A DNA stretch of 64,000 nucleotides from an uncultured bacterium (GCA_949293185.1 CASFCQ010000001.1:33906-97905); one strand, 5' to 3'; positions 25,612 to 34,349 are shown, numbered from the stretch's first letter. Numbers and translations: made by a program. Notes: a model not told the origin generated them from the letters alone.

Positions 25612-26427
25612 ATGTATACAATTACAATACTTACGGATAATAACACTATAACTGACAGATATTTTTTAGGCGAGCCTGCATTATCGATTTTGATTGAAAC
25701 AGAAACTAAAAAGATATTATTTGATACAGGTTATTCCGATGTTTTTTTGAAAAATGCATCTAAACTCAATAAAGACTTAAGAAAACTAGACTTTATTGTG
25801 CTTTCGCATGGGCATAATGACCATACAGGCGGTTTGCAATATATTATAGACTTATTAAAAAATGAAAACCATAAACCCGAAATTGTTGCCTGTAAAGGGG
25901 TATTTTGTCAACGTTATGATGACATTGACGGTGATTTTGGCTGTCCTGTCGAAAAAAAACAGATAGAATCAGTTTTTAACACAAAATATATAAAAGAACC
26001 ATATTTTATAACAGAAAATGTAGTGTTTCTCGGAGAAATCCCAAGAAATAATGATTTTGAAGCAAAACATCCTGTGGGGGTGTTAAAAGATACAAATACA
26101 CCGGATTTTGTTATGGATGACAGTGCACTTGCTATAAAAACCGAAAAAGGAATTATCTTAATTACAGGGTGTTCTCATTGCGGTATTGTAAACATATGTG
26201 AGTATGCAAAACAAGTTTGTAAAACAGATAAAATACACTCAATTATAGGCGGTCTGCACTTACAAGATGCTGCTGAAAATCAAGTTAACAAAACAGTAGA
26301 TTATCTAAAATCAATTGACTTAGAAACATTATTCGCTTGCCATTGTACGGGGTTTCAGGCTCAATGCCAATTAAATTCCTCAGTAAATTTAAAAGAAGCA
26401 GGCTCTGGGTTAGAAATTAGATTTTAA
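25612..26427 (+). CDS. MBL-fold metallohydrolase (COG1237-like)
   Basis: 271 aa. The metallo-beta-lactamase metal motif SHGHNDHTGG is at residues 65-74 (His66, His68, Asp70, His71), preceded by ILFDTGYSD. Later metal or fold signatures are TGCSHCGIVNI, IIGGLHL and ACHCTGF. The combination SHGH-x-DHTGG, GCSHCG, GGLH and CHCTG is that of the group related to the archaeal pterin enzyme MptA-like hydrolases. Cytoplasmic; substrate unknown. Single gene with its own terminator. Confidence 0.85.
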   Translation: MYTITILTDNNTITDRYFLGEPALSILIETETKKILFDTGYSDVFLKNASKLNKDLRKLDFIVLSHGHNDHTGGLQYIIDLLKNENHKPEIVACKGVFCQRYDDIDGDFGCPVEKKQIESVFNTKYIKEPYFITENVVFLGEIPRNNDFEAKHPVGVLKDTNTPDFVMDDSALAIKTEKGIILITGCSHCGIVNICEYAKQVCKTDKIHSIIGGLHLQDAAENQVNKTVDYLKSIDLETLFACHCTGFQAQCQLNSSVNLKEAGSGLEIRF

Positions 26428-26480
26428 TTATTTAACCATATAAGATTACGTAATTTTATATATCTTTCGATAATTTGAAC

Positions 26481-26525
26481 AAATAAAAGCCCTTTGAGGA
26501 AGAAAATCAGAGGGCTTTTATTTGT
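26481..26525 (+). terminator. Rho-independent terminator after the MBL-fold gene
   Basis: AATAAAAGCCCT pairs with AGGGCTTTTATT around a 17-base loop; T-rich on both ends, so it may also serve the convergent gene that ends at 26578. Confidence 0.8.
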
Positions 26526-26577
26526 TATGTAGTTCTGTTTATAGATTTATGACATCTGTAAAACAGTGTTTTTTATA

Positions 26578-26907
26578 TCACAAATGCTTATAGATTTCGC
26601 CTGTTGTTGTATCAATAGCTTTACCTTTGTCTGCAGCATTACCGAGCACTTTCTGGATAACTCTGCAGTACAAATCATCTATAGCTTCTTCTGTTTTATT
26701 AATTACTCCTCTTGCGGTTTTGACTTTTCCGTTTTTTAATACAACGCAATCTAACTCATTATCGTTTGTAAGCACTTTTATAGTTTCACCATTTTTAGTT
26801 TTGAATGAATCAACGTACATTCCTCTTTGTTGCGCAAGCTCCATTAAATTTACTTTCTTCTTGCCTTTAATTAATGTCGCTATCGGTTTTGCAATATTTA
26901 CATTCAT
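26578..26907 (-). CDS. Hypothetical small protein, 109 aa
   Basis: Strong AGGAGG eight bases before the ATG marks a real gene. The product is soluble, with a basic N-terminus (IAKPIATLIKGKKKVNLMEL) and a beta-rich middle (SFKTKNGETIKVLTNDNELD, VVLKNGKVKTARGV). I recognise no family. It is divergent from the flagellar operon across 357 bases, so it could share regulation with it; nothing in the sequence proves this. Confidence 0.7.
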   Translation of the reverse strand: MNVNIAKPIATLIKGKKKVNLMELAQQRGMYVDSFKTKNGETIKVLTNDNELDCVVLKNGKVKTARGVINKTEEAIDDLYCRVIQKVLGNAADKGKAIDTTTGEIYKHL

Positions 26908-27264
26908 GATAAAACCTCCTACTCATTTTTCACACACTATATAATATTCAAAAACACTTAAAGACAAAAATTTGCATATATATAATTTGATTATTAAACA
27001 AAATTTACATAAGAATTGAGTAAAAATTTGGTTTAAATTGCACTATTCGTAGGCTGGTAAGGCTTTTGGAACGTTTTTACAGACAATCTGATATCCAACA
27101 ATGTTATATAAATTTGGGCAATAAATATCGGCAAGATTTTTCAAATCTTTTTATAAAAACTAAATTTTCCTCCAAACAGATGATTTTTTGTAATTTTGGT
27201 ATTTTTTTTGACTTTTTGTCCGACATCATTAATGAATAAGTACGTTTAAATGAAGGACTTAATC
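26908..27264. other. Intergenic region upstream of the flagellar operon
   Basis: 357 bases of AT-rich DNA between divergent genes. It should hold the flagellar operon promoter. I looked for sigma54 (GG-N10-GC) and sigma28 (TAAA ... GCCGATAA) elements and found no convincing match; CTGGTAAGGCTTTTGGAACG near 27052 is only a partial sigma54-like resemblance. Confidence 0.5.
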
Positions 27265-27963
27265 ATGACAACATTACGCGGTGGTATTAATTTTTTCGAA
27301 AACGGTTTGACAACCAGTATACGTGCAATGCACCTGCAGACAGAAATCTTTGGTGTCATAAACGAAAACTACAACTCGTTTGATAAAGTCGGCTACCAGA
27401 GAAAAGACCCTGTTGTGTCCTCTTTTGCAGAGTGGATAGGCACACACGCTCTGTCTACCGCTGTTGATGATTCTATTGGCAGAATCGGGCATTCTGACAA
27501 CCCGCTTGATTTAGCTATTGCCAACAAGGGATATTTTCAATATCAAAGTCCCGACGGCATAAAAATCACACGTGACGGACGTTTTAAAATTGATAAAGAC
27601 GGAAATCTGCTTACCCTAGAGGATGCAAATGTTCTTGCCAATGACGGTACTCCTATAAAACTTCACGTTATTCCTGAAAAATTGGAAGACGTAAAAGTTT
27701 ATAAAAACGGAGACATAAAAGTATTTAACAAGGCAACAAACCAGCTTGAATATGTTGCGACTCTGTCGGTTGTAACAAACGAAGGTGTTGCTGTATTAGA
27801 CCCTAACATAAAACAGGGCTTTAATGAATACTCAAACGTTTCATTAAACAGTGAAATTCTGCAGATTATTCCGGTAAAAAGAAATTTTGAAGCCAACAGG
27901 CAGCTGTTTATTATGCAAAATAACAACCTGTCCAAAGCGATTCAATCACTGAGCAGCACATAA
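27265..27963 (+). CDS. Flagellar basal-body rod/hook protein, FlgF/FlgG/FlgE family
   Basis: 232 aa from the ATG at 27265, which has AAGGA seven bases upstream; an in-frame ATG at 27250 overlaps that site. The central part (LAIANKGYFQYQSPDGIKIT, RDGRFKIDKDGNLLTLEDA) is the conserved beta region of rod and hook proteins, and the C-terminal helix (NFEANRQLFIMQNNNLSKAI) is the D0 coiled coil. The N-terminal helix is less canonical than in the next gene. First gene of the flagellar operon; most likely the FlgF-type proximal rod protein. Confidence 0.85.
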   Translation: MTTLRGGINFFENGLTTSIRAMHLQTEIFGVINENYNSFDKVGYQRKDPVVSSFAEWIGTHALSTAVDDSIGRIGHSDNPLDLAIANKGYFQYQSPDGIKITRDGRFKIDKDGNLLTLEDANVLANDGTPIKLHVIPEKLEDVKVYKNGDIKVFNKATNQLEYVATLSVVTNEGVAVLDPNIKQGFNEYSNVSLNSEILQIIPVKRNFEANRQLFIMQNNNLSKAIQSLSST

Positions 27964-28013
27964 TAAGCTGATATGTTAAAAAGGCTAAAGTAAGTTAAGA
28001 AAGGTTAGTATAA

Positions 28014-28727
28014 ATGACAACATTACAAGGTTTGATAAGAAGAGGTATTATAAACACCAATATGCAATTCGAAAGATTGGGCTATATCTCAAACAACATA
28101 GGCAACCTCAATACTAACGCATATAAAGCCGTAAGGTTTGAACAAATCCTTGATGAAAACGGATACTTAGACGGTGTTGTCCGCTATGACTACAAGCAGG
28201 GCGCTTTTATGAGAACAGAACGCCCTTTGGATGTCTGTCTTACAGGCCCGGGGTTTATACCTGTTACATCTCCCAACGGTGATGTGCAATATACCCGTGA
28301 CGGTTCTTTTAAACTTGATAAAGACGGTTATATTGTCACAAACGACGGATATCTTGTCGGCGACGGCATCAAAGTTCCTGTTAACCACGAAGGTTTAAGA
28401 ATTAAACAAGACGGTACTGTTATGATTATTCAAAAAGGTCATACAGAATATCAGACTCTCGGGAAAATCCCTGTTGTGCAGTTTCAAAATCCGGAAGGCT
28501 TAAAATCAGCTGAATATAACAAGGTAATAGCAACAGAAGAATCCGGCGAACCAAGATTGATTAAAGAGCACAGCTATATTGCTCAAGGCGGGCTTGAACG
28601 CTCCAATGCAAATTATATCGGTAACGTTAACGAAGTCTTGAGACTTAACTCGTCAATGATAGCCGGTACAAGACTTATCCACGTTATCGATGATATGTAT
28701 CAAAAATCTATTAACCTCACTCAATAA
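28014..28727 (+). CDS. flgG: Flagellar basal-body rod protein FlgG/FlgF
   Basis: 237 aa, shorter than the usual 260. The N-terminal D0 helix has FERLGYISNNIGNLNTNAYKA (NN-x-x-N-x-NT-x-G/A-YK family motif), then GPGFIPVTSPNGDVQYTRDG and SFKLDKDGYIVTNDGYLV. The C-terminus has QGGLERSNANYIGNVNEVLRLN, the rod protein E-x-SN-x-N motif. It forms the rod that crosses the periplasm. Whether it is FlgG or a second FlgF cannot be settled by eye; it shares the MTTL start and size with its upstream neighbour. Confidence 0.88.
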   Translation: MTTLQGLIRRGIINTNMQFERLGYISNNIGNLNTNAYKAVRFEQILDENGYLDGVVRYDYKQGAFMRTERPLDVCLTGPGFIPVTSPNGDVQYTRDGSFKLDKDGYIVTNDGYLVGDGIKVPVNHEGLRIKQDGTVMIIQKGHTEYQTLGKIPVVQFQNPEGLKSAEYNKVIATEESGEPRLIKEHSYIAQGGLERSNANYIGNVNEVLRLNSSMIAGTRLIHVIDDMYQKSINLTQ

Positions 28728-28772
28728 TATCTATTAATGGTTAAAAGAACATAAAACAAGAAAGTAAAAAAT

Positions 28773-29117
28773 ATGTACACACCAAAAGATCCTATTATTA
28801 AAACAAACCTGATGCTAGATTTGATTTCTCAAAGACAGAGAGCTTTGAGTACAAACCTTGCCAATATGGATACACCTAATTATGTAAGAAAAGACATCAG
28901 TTTTGACCAGTATCTCGGAACTATGAACAATCCGCTGGAAACTGAGCTTTCAATAAAATTAGGGCCATCCGGATTGATAGAAGAACAGGATGTTGGTGTT
29001 GACCCGACATATGAACTTGCCGAAATGCAAAAAATGTCCATTCTGTATTCTGTTGCTTCAAGAAAAATGTCTGCAATAATCAGTGAGATGAAGACAGCAG
29101 CAGGCGTAGGCAGATAA
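28773..29117 (+). CDS. flgB: Flagellar proximal rod protein FlgB
   Basis: 114 aa. Contains RQRALSTNLANMDTPNYVRKDISF, the FlgB/FlgC signature (N-x-AN-x-x-TP-x-Y). The C-terminus (EMQKMSILYSVASRKMSAIISEMKTA) matches FlgB, which ends in a helix that packs in the rod, and the protein lacks the FlgC-type ending. Slightly shorter than typical FlgB (about 130). Sits 45 bases after flgG and 34 bases before flgC. Confidence 0.92.
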   Translation: MYTPKDPIIKTNLMLDLISQRQRALSTNLANMDTPNYVRKDISFDQYLGTMNNPLETELSIKLGPSGLIEEQDVGVDPTYELAEMQKMSILYSVASRKMSAIISEMKTAAGVGR

Positions 29118-29151
29118 TAGATAAGAATTAAAAAACAAAGAAGGTGATAAT

Positions 29152-29598
29152 ATGAGTTTGATGGAAACAATGAACATAGGTGAAAAAAGCTTGCAGGCTC
29201 ACGGTGCAAGACTCAAAATTCACGCTAAAAACATTGCCAACATGGATACACCTAACTATGTAAGAAAAATTCCGGTACTTAACGCTACGGATGATATCTC
29301 TTTCCACGGGTTGTTAAACTCTATGAAAGAAGATGTTTTTGGTGTAGGTACAATACCCTTTCAGCAGGGCGGTGTCAGATTAACCGGAGTTGTTGAAGAC
29401 CCTACACTGGGAGAACGATTGTACCGTCCGGGGCATCCGGATGCCGATGCAAACGGTTACATACGTTCATCGAACGTAAACCCCATTGTTGATATAGCAG
29501 ATGCAAATATTGCACAAAGAGCTTATGAAGCAAACCTTGCAGTTATCAACATAACAAAAAGTATGGCTCAAAGAGCTGTAGAAATAGGCAGACAATAA
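29152..29598 (+). CDS. flgC: Flagellar basal-body rod protein FlgC
   Basis: 148 aa, normal length. The N-terminal helix GARLKIHAKNIANMDTPNYVRK carries the family motif, the middle has GVVEDPTLGERLYRPGHPDADANGYI (the P-x-H-P-D-A-D-x-x-GY motif specific to FlgC), and the C-terminus has ANIAQRAYEANLAVINITKSM. AAGGTG precedes the ATG. Shares the NxANMDTPNYVRK block almost exactly with the adjacent FlgB. Confidence 0.95.
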   Translation: MSLMETMNIGEKSLQAHGARLKIHAKNIANMDTPNYVRKIPVLNATDDISFHGLLNSMKEDVFGVGTIPFQQGGVRLTGVVEDPTLGERLYRPGHPDADANGYIRSSNVNPIVDIADANIAQRAYEANLAVINITKSMAQRAVEIGRQ

Positions 29599-29626
29599 GT
29601 TAAATACTCAGGCAGGTCAGTAAAGA

Positions 29627-30307
29627 ATGTTTTCTCCGACAATACAGGCTTATATAAACCAAGGCGGAAAAGAGGCAGCCATGCAGCGTGTGCAGCAGAT
29701 TCAAACACACGTAGCAAGCATAGAAAGGCAGCTTAATCCGGATGCTGTTAAAACGGAGAAACCCTCTTTTGCTGAAATTTTAAAATCCAGCCAAAAAGGT
29801 GAAGGACAGTTCAGAACAGGCAAAAGTAATTTTCTCGCACTTACTAATGCTTTTGCAAATTTAAAAGCCAATACCGTTAAAGCTGGAGAATCTCTTGAGG
29901 CGACTTATGGTAAAGTTGTTAACCCTAACAGAGCACAGATAATGAATATTATCTCAAAAGCCTGCCAAAAATACGGTGTTGACGAAAAACTTGTTCAGGC
30001 AGTTGTAAGACAGGAGTCCGGCTTTAACCCTAAAGCAACATCTCACTGCGGAGCTATGGGATTGATGCAGCTTATGCCTGCTACTGCAAAGGGGTTAGGT
30101 GTAAAAGATGCATATAACCCTGTACAAAACGTTGACGGAGGCGTAAGACATTTAAAAGGACTGCTTGCAAGATATAACGGCAACGTTGTACTTGCGCTTG
30201 CCGCTTACAACGCAGGCGGCGGCAATGTCGATAAATACGGCGGGGTTCCTCCTTTTAAAGAAACACAAAATTATGTAAAAAGCATTTTGGCTAATTATTT
30301 GAGCTAG
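29627..30307 (+). CDS. Lytic transglycosylase (SLT domain) in the flagellar operon
   Basis: 226 aa. Residues 105-226 form a Slt70-type lysozyme-like domain: VVRQESGFNPKATS with the catalytic Glu130, GAMGLMQLMPATA, and ALAAYNAGGGNVDKYGG. It cuts peptidoglycan, and its place between flgC and fliE suggests it opens the wall for rod passage in place of FlgJ. The first 100 residues are helical and have no signal peptide, so it may leave through the flagellar export apparatus. The gene order flgB-flgC-slt-fliE is less common than flgB-flgC-fliE. Confidence 0.9.
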   Translation: MFSPTIQAYINQGGKEAAMQRVQQIQTHVASIERQLNPDAVKTEKPSFAEILKSSQKGEGQFRTGKSNFLALTNAFANLKANTVKAGESLEATYGKVVNPNRAQIMNIISKACQKYGVDEKLVQAVVRQESGFNPKATSHCGAMGLMQLMPATAKGLGVKDAYNPVQNVDGGVRHLKGLLARYNGNVVLALAAYNAGGGNVDKYGGVPPFKETQNYVKSILANYLS

Positions 30308-30324
30308 ATAGAAGGTAACGTAAG

Positions 30325-30669
30325 ATGATAGAAAAAAAGTTTGCACCTAACATAAATTTATTTGAGAGAATGCAGCCAACAAAGCTTGATACAGGAATCG
30401 GCGGTATTTCTCCTTTCAGAATGAATCGTGTTGAAAAGCTGGAAACTAATGATTTTAAATCCGTATTTTCCGGGCTTGTTGAAAATTTTAACAGAGAATT
30501 AAATGCCCCTGACCAGCTGATGAAAGATGTTATGGAAGAAAACGGAAACGCTGATATTCACGATGTTATGACCGCAATGGCAAAAGCCGAACTCGGGGTT
30601 ACTGTTGCAACAAATATTACAACCAAAGTTATTCAAGCGTATGACAAAATCATGCAGATTCAATTATAA
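30325..30669 (+). CDS. fliE: Flagellar hook-basal body complex protein FliE
   Basis: 114 aa. The C-terminal half has the FliE pattern: DVMEENGNADIHDVMTAMAK, then AELGVTVATNITTKVIQAYDKIMQIQL, corresponding to the conserved helix and the final A-Y-x-E/K-I-M-x-M/I ending. FliE links the MS ring to the proximal rod. Last gene of the operon here. fliF, fliG and export genes are not in the window, so the flagellar regulon is split. Confidence 0.9.
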   Translation: MIEKKFAPNINLFERMQPTKLDTGIGGISPFRMNRVEKLETNDFKSVFSGLVENFNRELNAPDQLMKDVMEENGNADIHDVMTAMAKAELGVTVATNITTKVIQAYDKIMQIQL

Positions 30670-30751
30670 AAGGCTTTTTGATTTTATTTGTGAATAAAAT
30701 AAATTAAGCTGTATTATCAATATAAAAAATAACCGGAATGAGAGAAAATTT

Positions 30752-31243
30752 GTGGATAAAAAATACATAATATTACTGTTGATAGTGCTGTTTATATTGT
30801 TCAAAATTTTATTGAATGCAACAGAAACAACAATGTCTATTGATTCAAAAAGCCCGAACGGTGCTGTTAAAATTCCTGCAGAGGTACTGGCTAATACATC
30901 CTCAAATGACAAATTTTCAAACATATTAAAATCCAATAAAAAAGTTATTTTTATAAACGGACCGGAATGTCCTGCTCTTAATATGTTTCAGTTTTTGGTT
31001 GAAAATGAATTAAGAGAAAGAAAAATCTCTAAAAATTATAAAGTTTTACTTGATACAAACCCAAAAGGTACAATCGGTGTTTCTTGCAGCAACGGTTCTA
31101 AAAAATGTTTACATAATTACCTTTTGCAAAATTGTTATGAAACCAAAGTCTGTGTAATACATCCTTTGAAAAAAGAAATATTTATAATAGATGGCGACCC
31201 TAATGTTATTGCAGATAGAGCGTTGATATTAAAAGATTGGTAA
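30752..31243 (+). CDS. Membrane-anchored hypothetical protein, possibly thioredoxin-like
   Basis: 163 aa, GTG start at 30752. An N-terminal anchor (YIILLLIVLFILFKILL) precedes a soluble domain. KVIFINGPECPALNMFQFLV (residues 65-84) looks like a thioredoxin-type strand-loop-helix with a single Cys, and later cysteines occur in GVSCSNGSKKC and QNCYETKVC. The fold call is weak: no CxxC is present. The end KKEIFIIDGDPNVIADRALILK is strand-helix like. Followed by a terminator. Confidence 0.6.
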   Translation: MDKKYIILLLIVLFILFKILLNATETTMSIDSKSPNGAVKIPAEVLANTSSNDKFSNILKSNKKVIFINGPECPALNMFQFLVENELRERKISKNYKVLLDTNPKGTIGVSCSNGSKKCLHNYLLQNCYETKVCVIHPLKKEIFIIDGDPNVIADRALILKDW

Positions 31244-31255
31244 ATACCAAAAAGA

Positions 31256-31281
31256 CAGTACAAACTTTTTGTACTGCTTTT
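31256..31281 (+). terminator. Rho-independent terminator
   Basis: CAGTACAAA pairs with TTTGTACTG around a three-base loop, followed by CTTTT, 13 bases after the stop codon. Confidence 0.78.
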
Positions 31282-31312
31282 AGGCTTTTTACTATCTAAT
31301 TTTATAAAATTT

Positions 31313-31900
31313 TTAGTTATCAGTTTTTTCTGATGCTACAAAAAAGTACTCTTTTTTGTGTTTGCAAAACGGACAAATATCAGGAGCTTGCTCTCTTTCA
31401 CAGCGGTAGCCGCATTTTGAACATTCCCACAGGACAGGTTCGTCTTTTAAATAAAACGTGTTGTCTTCAAGCTCTTTTAAAAGCTTGTTGTACCTTGTCA
31501 TATGCATTTTTTCAATGCCGCGTATAGTTTCAAAAAGAGCCGCTATTTTGTCAAAACCTTCTTCTCTTGCATCTTGAGCAAATCCGGCATACATATCCTG
31601 CCATTCGTAGCTTTCTGTTTGGGCAGCCGTGCGCAAATTATCTTTGGTATCCGGAATTTGTCCGTTATTTAAAAGTTTTAGCCAAATTTTTGCGTGTTCT
31701 TTTTCGTTTTCAGCTGTTTTATCAAAGATATCAGCAATATGGATATATCCCTCTTTGCGTGCTTTTTGGGCAAAAAAGTTGTATTTGTTTCTGGCTTTTG
31801 ATTCACCGCAAAATGCCTCCTTTAAATTGTTTTCTGTTTTTGTACCTTCAAGTTCTCCGTTCAGGCATGAAGAAAAGTCAAAATCCTCGCTAAAACTCAT
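31313..31900 (-). CDS. rbr: Rubrerythrin
   Basis: 195 aa from the ATG at 31900 (AGGAG seven bases upstream); a longer frame to 31924 lacks a site. The ferritin-like diiron domain has AFCGESKARNKYNFFAQKA and ENEKEHAK, then FETIRGIEKMHMTRYNKLL (E-x-x-H). The C-terminal rubredoxin-like domain has WECSKCGYRCE and CPFCKHKK (two CxxC). Rubrerythrin reduces hydrogen peroxide in anaerobes, with electrons from NAD(P)H via rubredoxin-type partners. It fits an anaerobic or microaerobic gut organism. Confidence 0.95.
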   Translation of the reverse strand: MSFSEDFDFSSCLNGELEGTKTENNLKEAFCGESKARNKYNFFAQKARKEGYIHIADIFDKTAENEKEHAKIWLKLLNNGQIPDTKDNLRTAAQTESYEWQDMYAGFAQDAREEGFDKIAALFETIRGIEKMHMTRYNKLLKELEDNTFYLKDEPVLWECSKCGYRCEREQAPDICPFCKHKKEYFFVASEKTDN

Positions 31901-32131
31901 TAATAGCTCCTTTCTCTTTTGCATAATTAGAGCATAAGTTTTTAAAATATTTGTTATACTATCGGGCTAGTTATGTTATGCTATTTTTATTAAAGCGGAT
32001 TAAGTGTACTTGTTACCATAAATAAATATAGCAAGGGTTTCAGTGGAATTAGTTCTTGTGAAAATGTTGCGAAATATTAAGCCTGAAACGTGCTTTATGA
32101 TTGATTTTTTAAAAATAAGTTACATTAACAA

Positions 32132-32160
32132 TTGTGACGGTATTAAATATGTGTTACAAT
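32132..32160 (+). promoter_or_regulatory. Sigma70-type promoter for the phosphodiester glycosidase gene
   Basis: TTGTGA (32132-32137) and TACAAT (32155-32160) with a 17-base spacer, about 35 bases before the ATG at 32196. Confidence 0.55.
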
Positions 32161-32195
32161 AGTAGTAGAAAGGATAAACTAAAGAGTTAATCATT

Positions 32196-33470
32196 ATGAG
32201 CATTACAGTAGCCTACAATTACAAAAGTATAAGAAAGATGATTAATCATTCATTGTACTTTACTGTATTGTTGAGCGTGTTCTGCTCTCAGTCTTTTTTG
32301 ATTAACAATAATCTTTTTGCAAAAGCGGACGAAGCAATTAATACAGGAGCGAATATAAAACAGGTCGAGGAGCAGACGAGGAGTCTGACAGAAGAAAAAC
32401 AACGCTGGGAGTCTATGCTGCGGCAGCGATACCGCAACGGCGCAATCCTCACCATTGCAGACGGGGTTAAGCATATCCGTATGGTGAAGTATATCAATAA
32501 GCGCCCCATCAAAATCAACATAGTCGAAGTCAATACAAAACTCAATCCAAATATCGAAATCGCTCCGCAGCTCGCATCTACATCAACAAAACTTAAACAC
32601 AGGGCAACTATAAGAACTATTGCCTCCCGCAATAATTCTATCGCCGCAGTTAACGGCACATATTTTAAGTTCCAAAACGGTGTACCTTTAGGCACTCTCA
32701 TGATAAACAAAAAGGTTTACACAGGTCCTTTACACAATCGTGTGGCAATGGGTATTGGTAAAAACGAGTTTAAAATGGCGCAGGTACAGTTCAACTCTAC
32801 ACTGACTACAGGACGTGAAAGTGTCAAAGTTGACAATATTAATCAGCCCCGCATACTTTCAACGCTTGTTCTTCTGTATACTTCCGACTGGGGACAAACC
32901 TCACCTGCCGCACCAAAATACGGTATAAACTTAACAATCCAGGGTAATAAAGTCACTGCATTATCACAAGCCCCTGTTGCTATTCCTCAGGACGGATATG
33001 TAATATCCGGTCCTAAGTCTAAGCTTGGGGCATTTTTATTGAACAAAAAAGTTAATCTTGATATAAAAATGACGCCTGAGTGGGAAAACATCGACCACAT
33101 AATCAGCGGCGGTCCTTATCTTGTTAAAGACGGCGGTGTCTATATTGACGTCACCGCACAAAAATTAAATTCGATTACTGGTAAAAACCCCAGAACCGCT
33201 ATCGGCTATACTGCCAATAACGAGTTTATAATGGTTGCGGTTGACGGAAGAGAACACGCTTCTGTCGGTATGACGTTAGGCGAACTTGCCAGAATGATGA
33301 AATCTTTCGGCTGTATAAACGCTATGAACCTTGACGGCGGCGGCTCTACCGTAATGTATGTTCAAGGCAGAATCGTTAACAGCCCGGTTCAAAAAGGCGG
33401 TATACCTATTTCAAATGCATTGACGATTACTGAAAGGACAAGGATAGCTTATGATGAGAACAATTCGTAA
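32196..33470 (+). CDS. Secreted phosphodiester glycosidase (NAGPA-like) family protein
   Basis: 424 aa. An N-terminal hydrophobic stretch (SLYFTVLLSVFCSQSFLI) is a signal or anchor. The C-terminal 300 residues match the phosphodiester glycosidase domain: AAVNGTYFKFQNGVPLGTLM, IISGGPYLVKDG, PRTAIGYT and the diagnostic MNLDGGGSTVMYV. The family includes the lysosomal uncovering enzyme and bacterial exopolysaccharide proteins; it hydrolyses GlcNAc-phosphodiesters, so a role in surface polymer or teichoic/glycan turnover is likely. The ATG at 32238 is a possible alternative start closer to the signal peptide. Confidence 0.88.
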   Translation: MSITVAYNYKSIRKMINHSLYFTVLLSVFCSQSFLINNNLFAKADEAINTGANIKQVEEQTRSLTEEKQRWESMLRQRYRNGAILTIADGVKHIRMVKYINKRPIKINIVEVNTKLNPNIEIAPQLASTSTKLKHRATIRTIASRNNSIAAVNGTYFKFQNGVPLGTLMINKKVYTGPLHNRVAMGIGKNEFKMAQVQFNSTLTTGRESVKVDNINQPRILSTLVLLYTSDWGQTSPAAPKYGINLTIQGNKVTALSQAPVAIPQDGYVISGPKSKLGAFLLNKKVNLDIKMTPEWENIDHIISGGPYLVKDGGVYIDVTAQKLNSITGKNPRTAIGYTANNEFIMVAVDGREHASVGMTLGELARMMKSFGCINAMNLDGGGSTVMYVQGRIVNSPVQKGGIPISNALTITERTRIAYDENNS

Positions 33471-33561
33471 AAAAATGAGAAGAATTAAACGAAACATTCT
33501 TAAAAGTATTAAACAAAGCTGGAATTATTTTGTTTCCACATGTTTTTTGTTAATTTATTAG
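33451..33561 (+). CDS. Small basic protein, 36 aa, overlapping the glycosidase gene end
   Basis: A short frame in a different phase begins at ATG 33451 with AAGGA about seven bases upstream and runs to TAG at 33561, overlapping the last 20 bases of the glycosidase. The N-terminal half is very basic (MMRTIRKKMRRIKRN), the second half is hydrophobic-aromatic (WNYFVSTCFLLIY). This would suit a membrane-active or anchored peptide. A terminator follows 35 bases later. It could be chance; the ribosome site and overlap support it. Confidence 0.4.
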   Translation: MMRTIRKKMRRIKRNILKSIKQSWNYFVSTCFLLIY

Positions 33562-33595
33562 ATAGAATTAGTATATTATTTCCGGAAAAAATATT

Positions 33596-33621
33596 GGGCG
33601 GCTTGTTTTAGCCGCCCTTTG
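33596..33621. terminator. Rho-independent terminator
   Basis: GGGCGGCT pairs perfectly with AGCCGCCC around a six-base loop, followed by TTT. It lies between convergent genes. Confidence 0.8.
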
Positions 33622-33637
33622 GGTTTGTAAAAAAATA

Positions 33638-34180
33638 TTAAATAGTTTTGTTCAATTCATCAAATGCTCTTTGTACTGCAGCCTGTTGTGCGGCAAATCT
33701 ATTATACTTATCAATTGCTTGGCGTGTTTGCTCTTCAAGCTTTTGCAATTCTTTTTCCCTATGATAAATCAAAAAATTCTGTTCTGGGGTTCTTCGTTTT
33801 AATTCATTTAAAAATGCAGATTTGAATAAAACTTCTCTTTGCAGTTCTGTAACTTTTTTCTGTAGTTTTTCTAATTTTGGTGTCGGGATTGTGACTTCTT
33901 CGTATTTTTGCTTCAATCTTTCGTAGGTTTCTTTAGCATCGTCTATTCTGTCGCCGGTCCAATCAGCAGCTTTTTGGGCTTTTTCTTTTATTTTGGGGTC
34001 ATTTATTTTTTCATCCACCCAGTTTGCCGCTTTTTGAGCAGTTTCTTTAGCTTTTGGGGCTACGTAATCTTTTGCTTCTTTTAGCCGTTCTTCTGCTTCT
34101 TTTTTGAATTGGTTTACTTTTTGTTTAAAAGCTTCTTTTATTTGTTGTTGAGTTTTGGTGCTGTTTGGCGGTATTTTCAT
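33638..34180 (-). CDS. Coiled-coil / amphipathic-helix protein, 180 aa
   Basis: Start ATG at 34180, eight bases after AGGGG; the frame extends to 34210 without a site. The protein is almost all charged helix. An 11-residue-type repeat occurs as AKETAQKAANWVDEKINDP and KEKAQKAADWTGDRIDDAKE, resembling LEA-like or apolipoprotein-like amphipathic repeats, then a heptad coiled coil (KLEKLQKKVTELQREVLF, KELQKLEEQTRQAIDKY). No signal peptide. Possibly membrane-surface binding or structural; no family named. Confidence 0.7.
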   Translation of the reverse strand: MKIPPNSTKTQQQIKEAFKQKVNQFKKEAEERLKEAKDYVAPKAKETAQKAANWVDEKINDPKIKEKAQKAADWTGDRIDDAKETYERLKQKYEEVTIPTPKLEKLQKKVTELQREVLFKSAFLNELKRRTPEQNFLIYHREKELQKLEEQTRQAIDKYNRFAAQQAAVQRAFDELNKTI

Positions 34181-34349
34181 TGTATTTTCCCCTGTATTTT
34201 CTATTAGCATTAAAACATGTGAACCTCATTCTTTGCCATAAAAATGTAACAAAATGTAAAAAAGATAGTTTCTTTATCTAAAGATTTTTCTTAAAAACCC
34301 GAATACTAATTTGGAGTTAAAAAATTGAACTGATGAAAGGATGGTAAAC

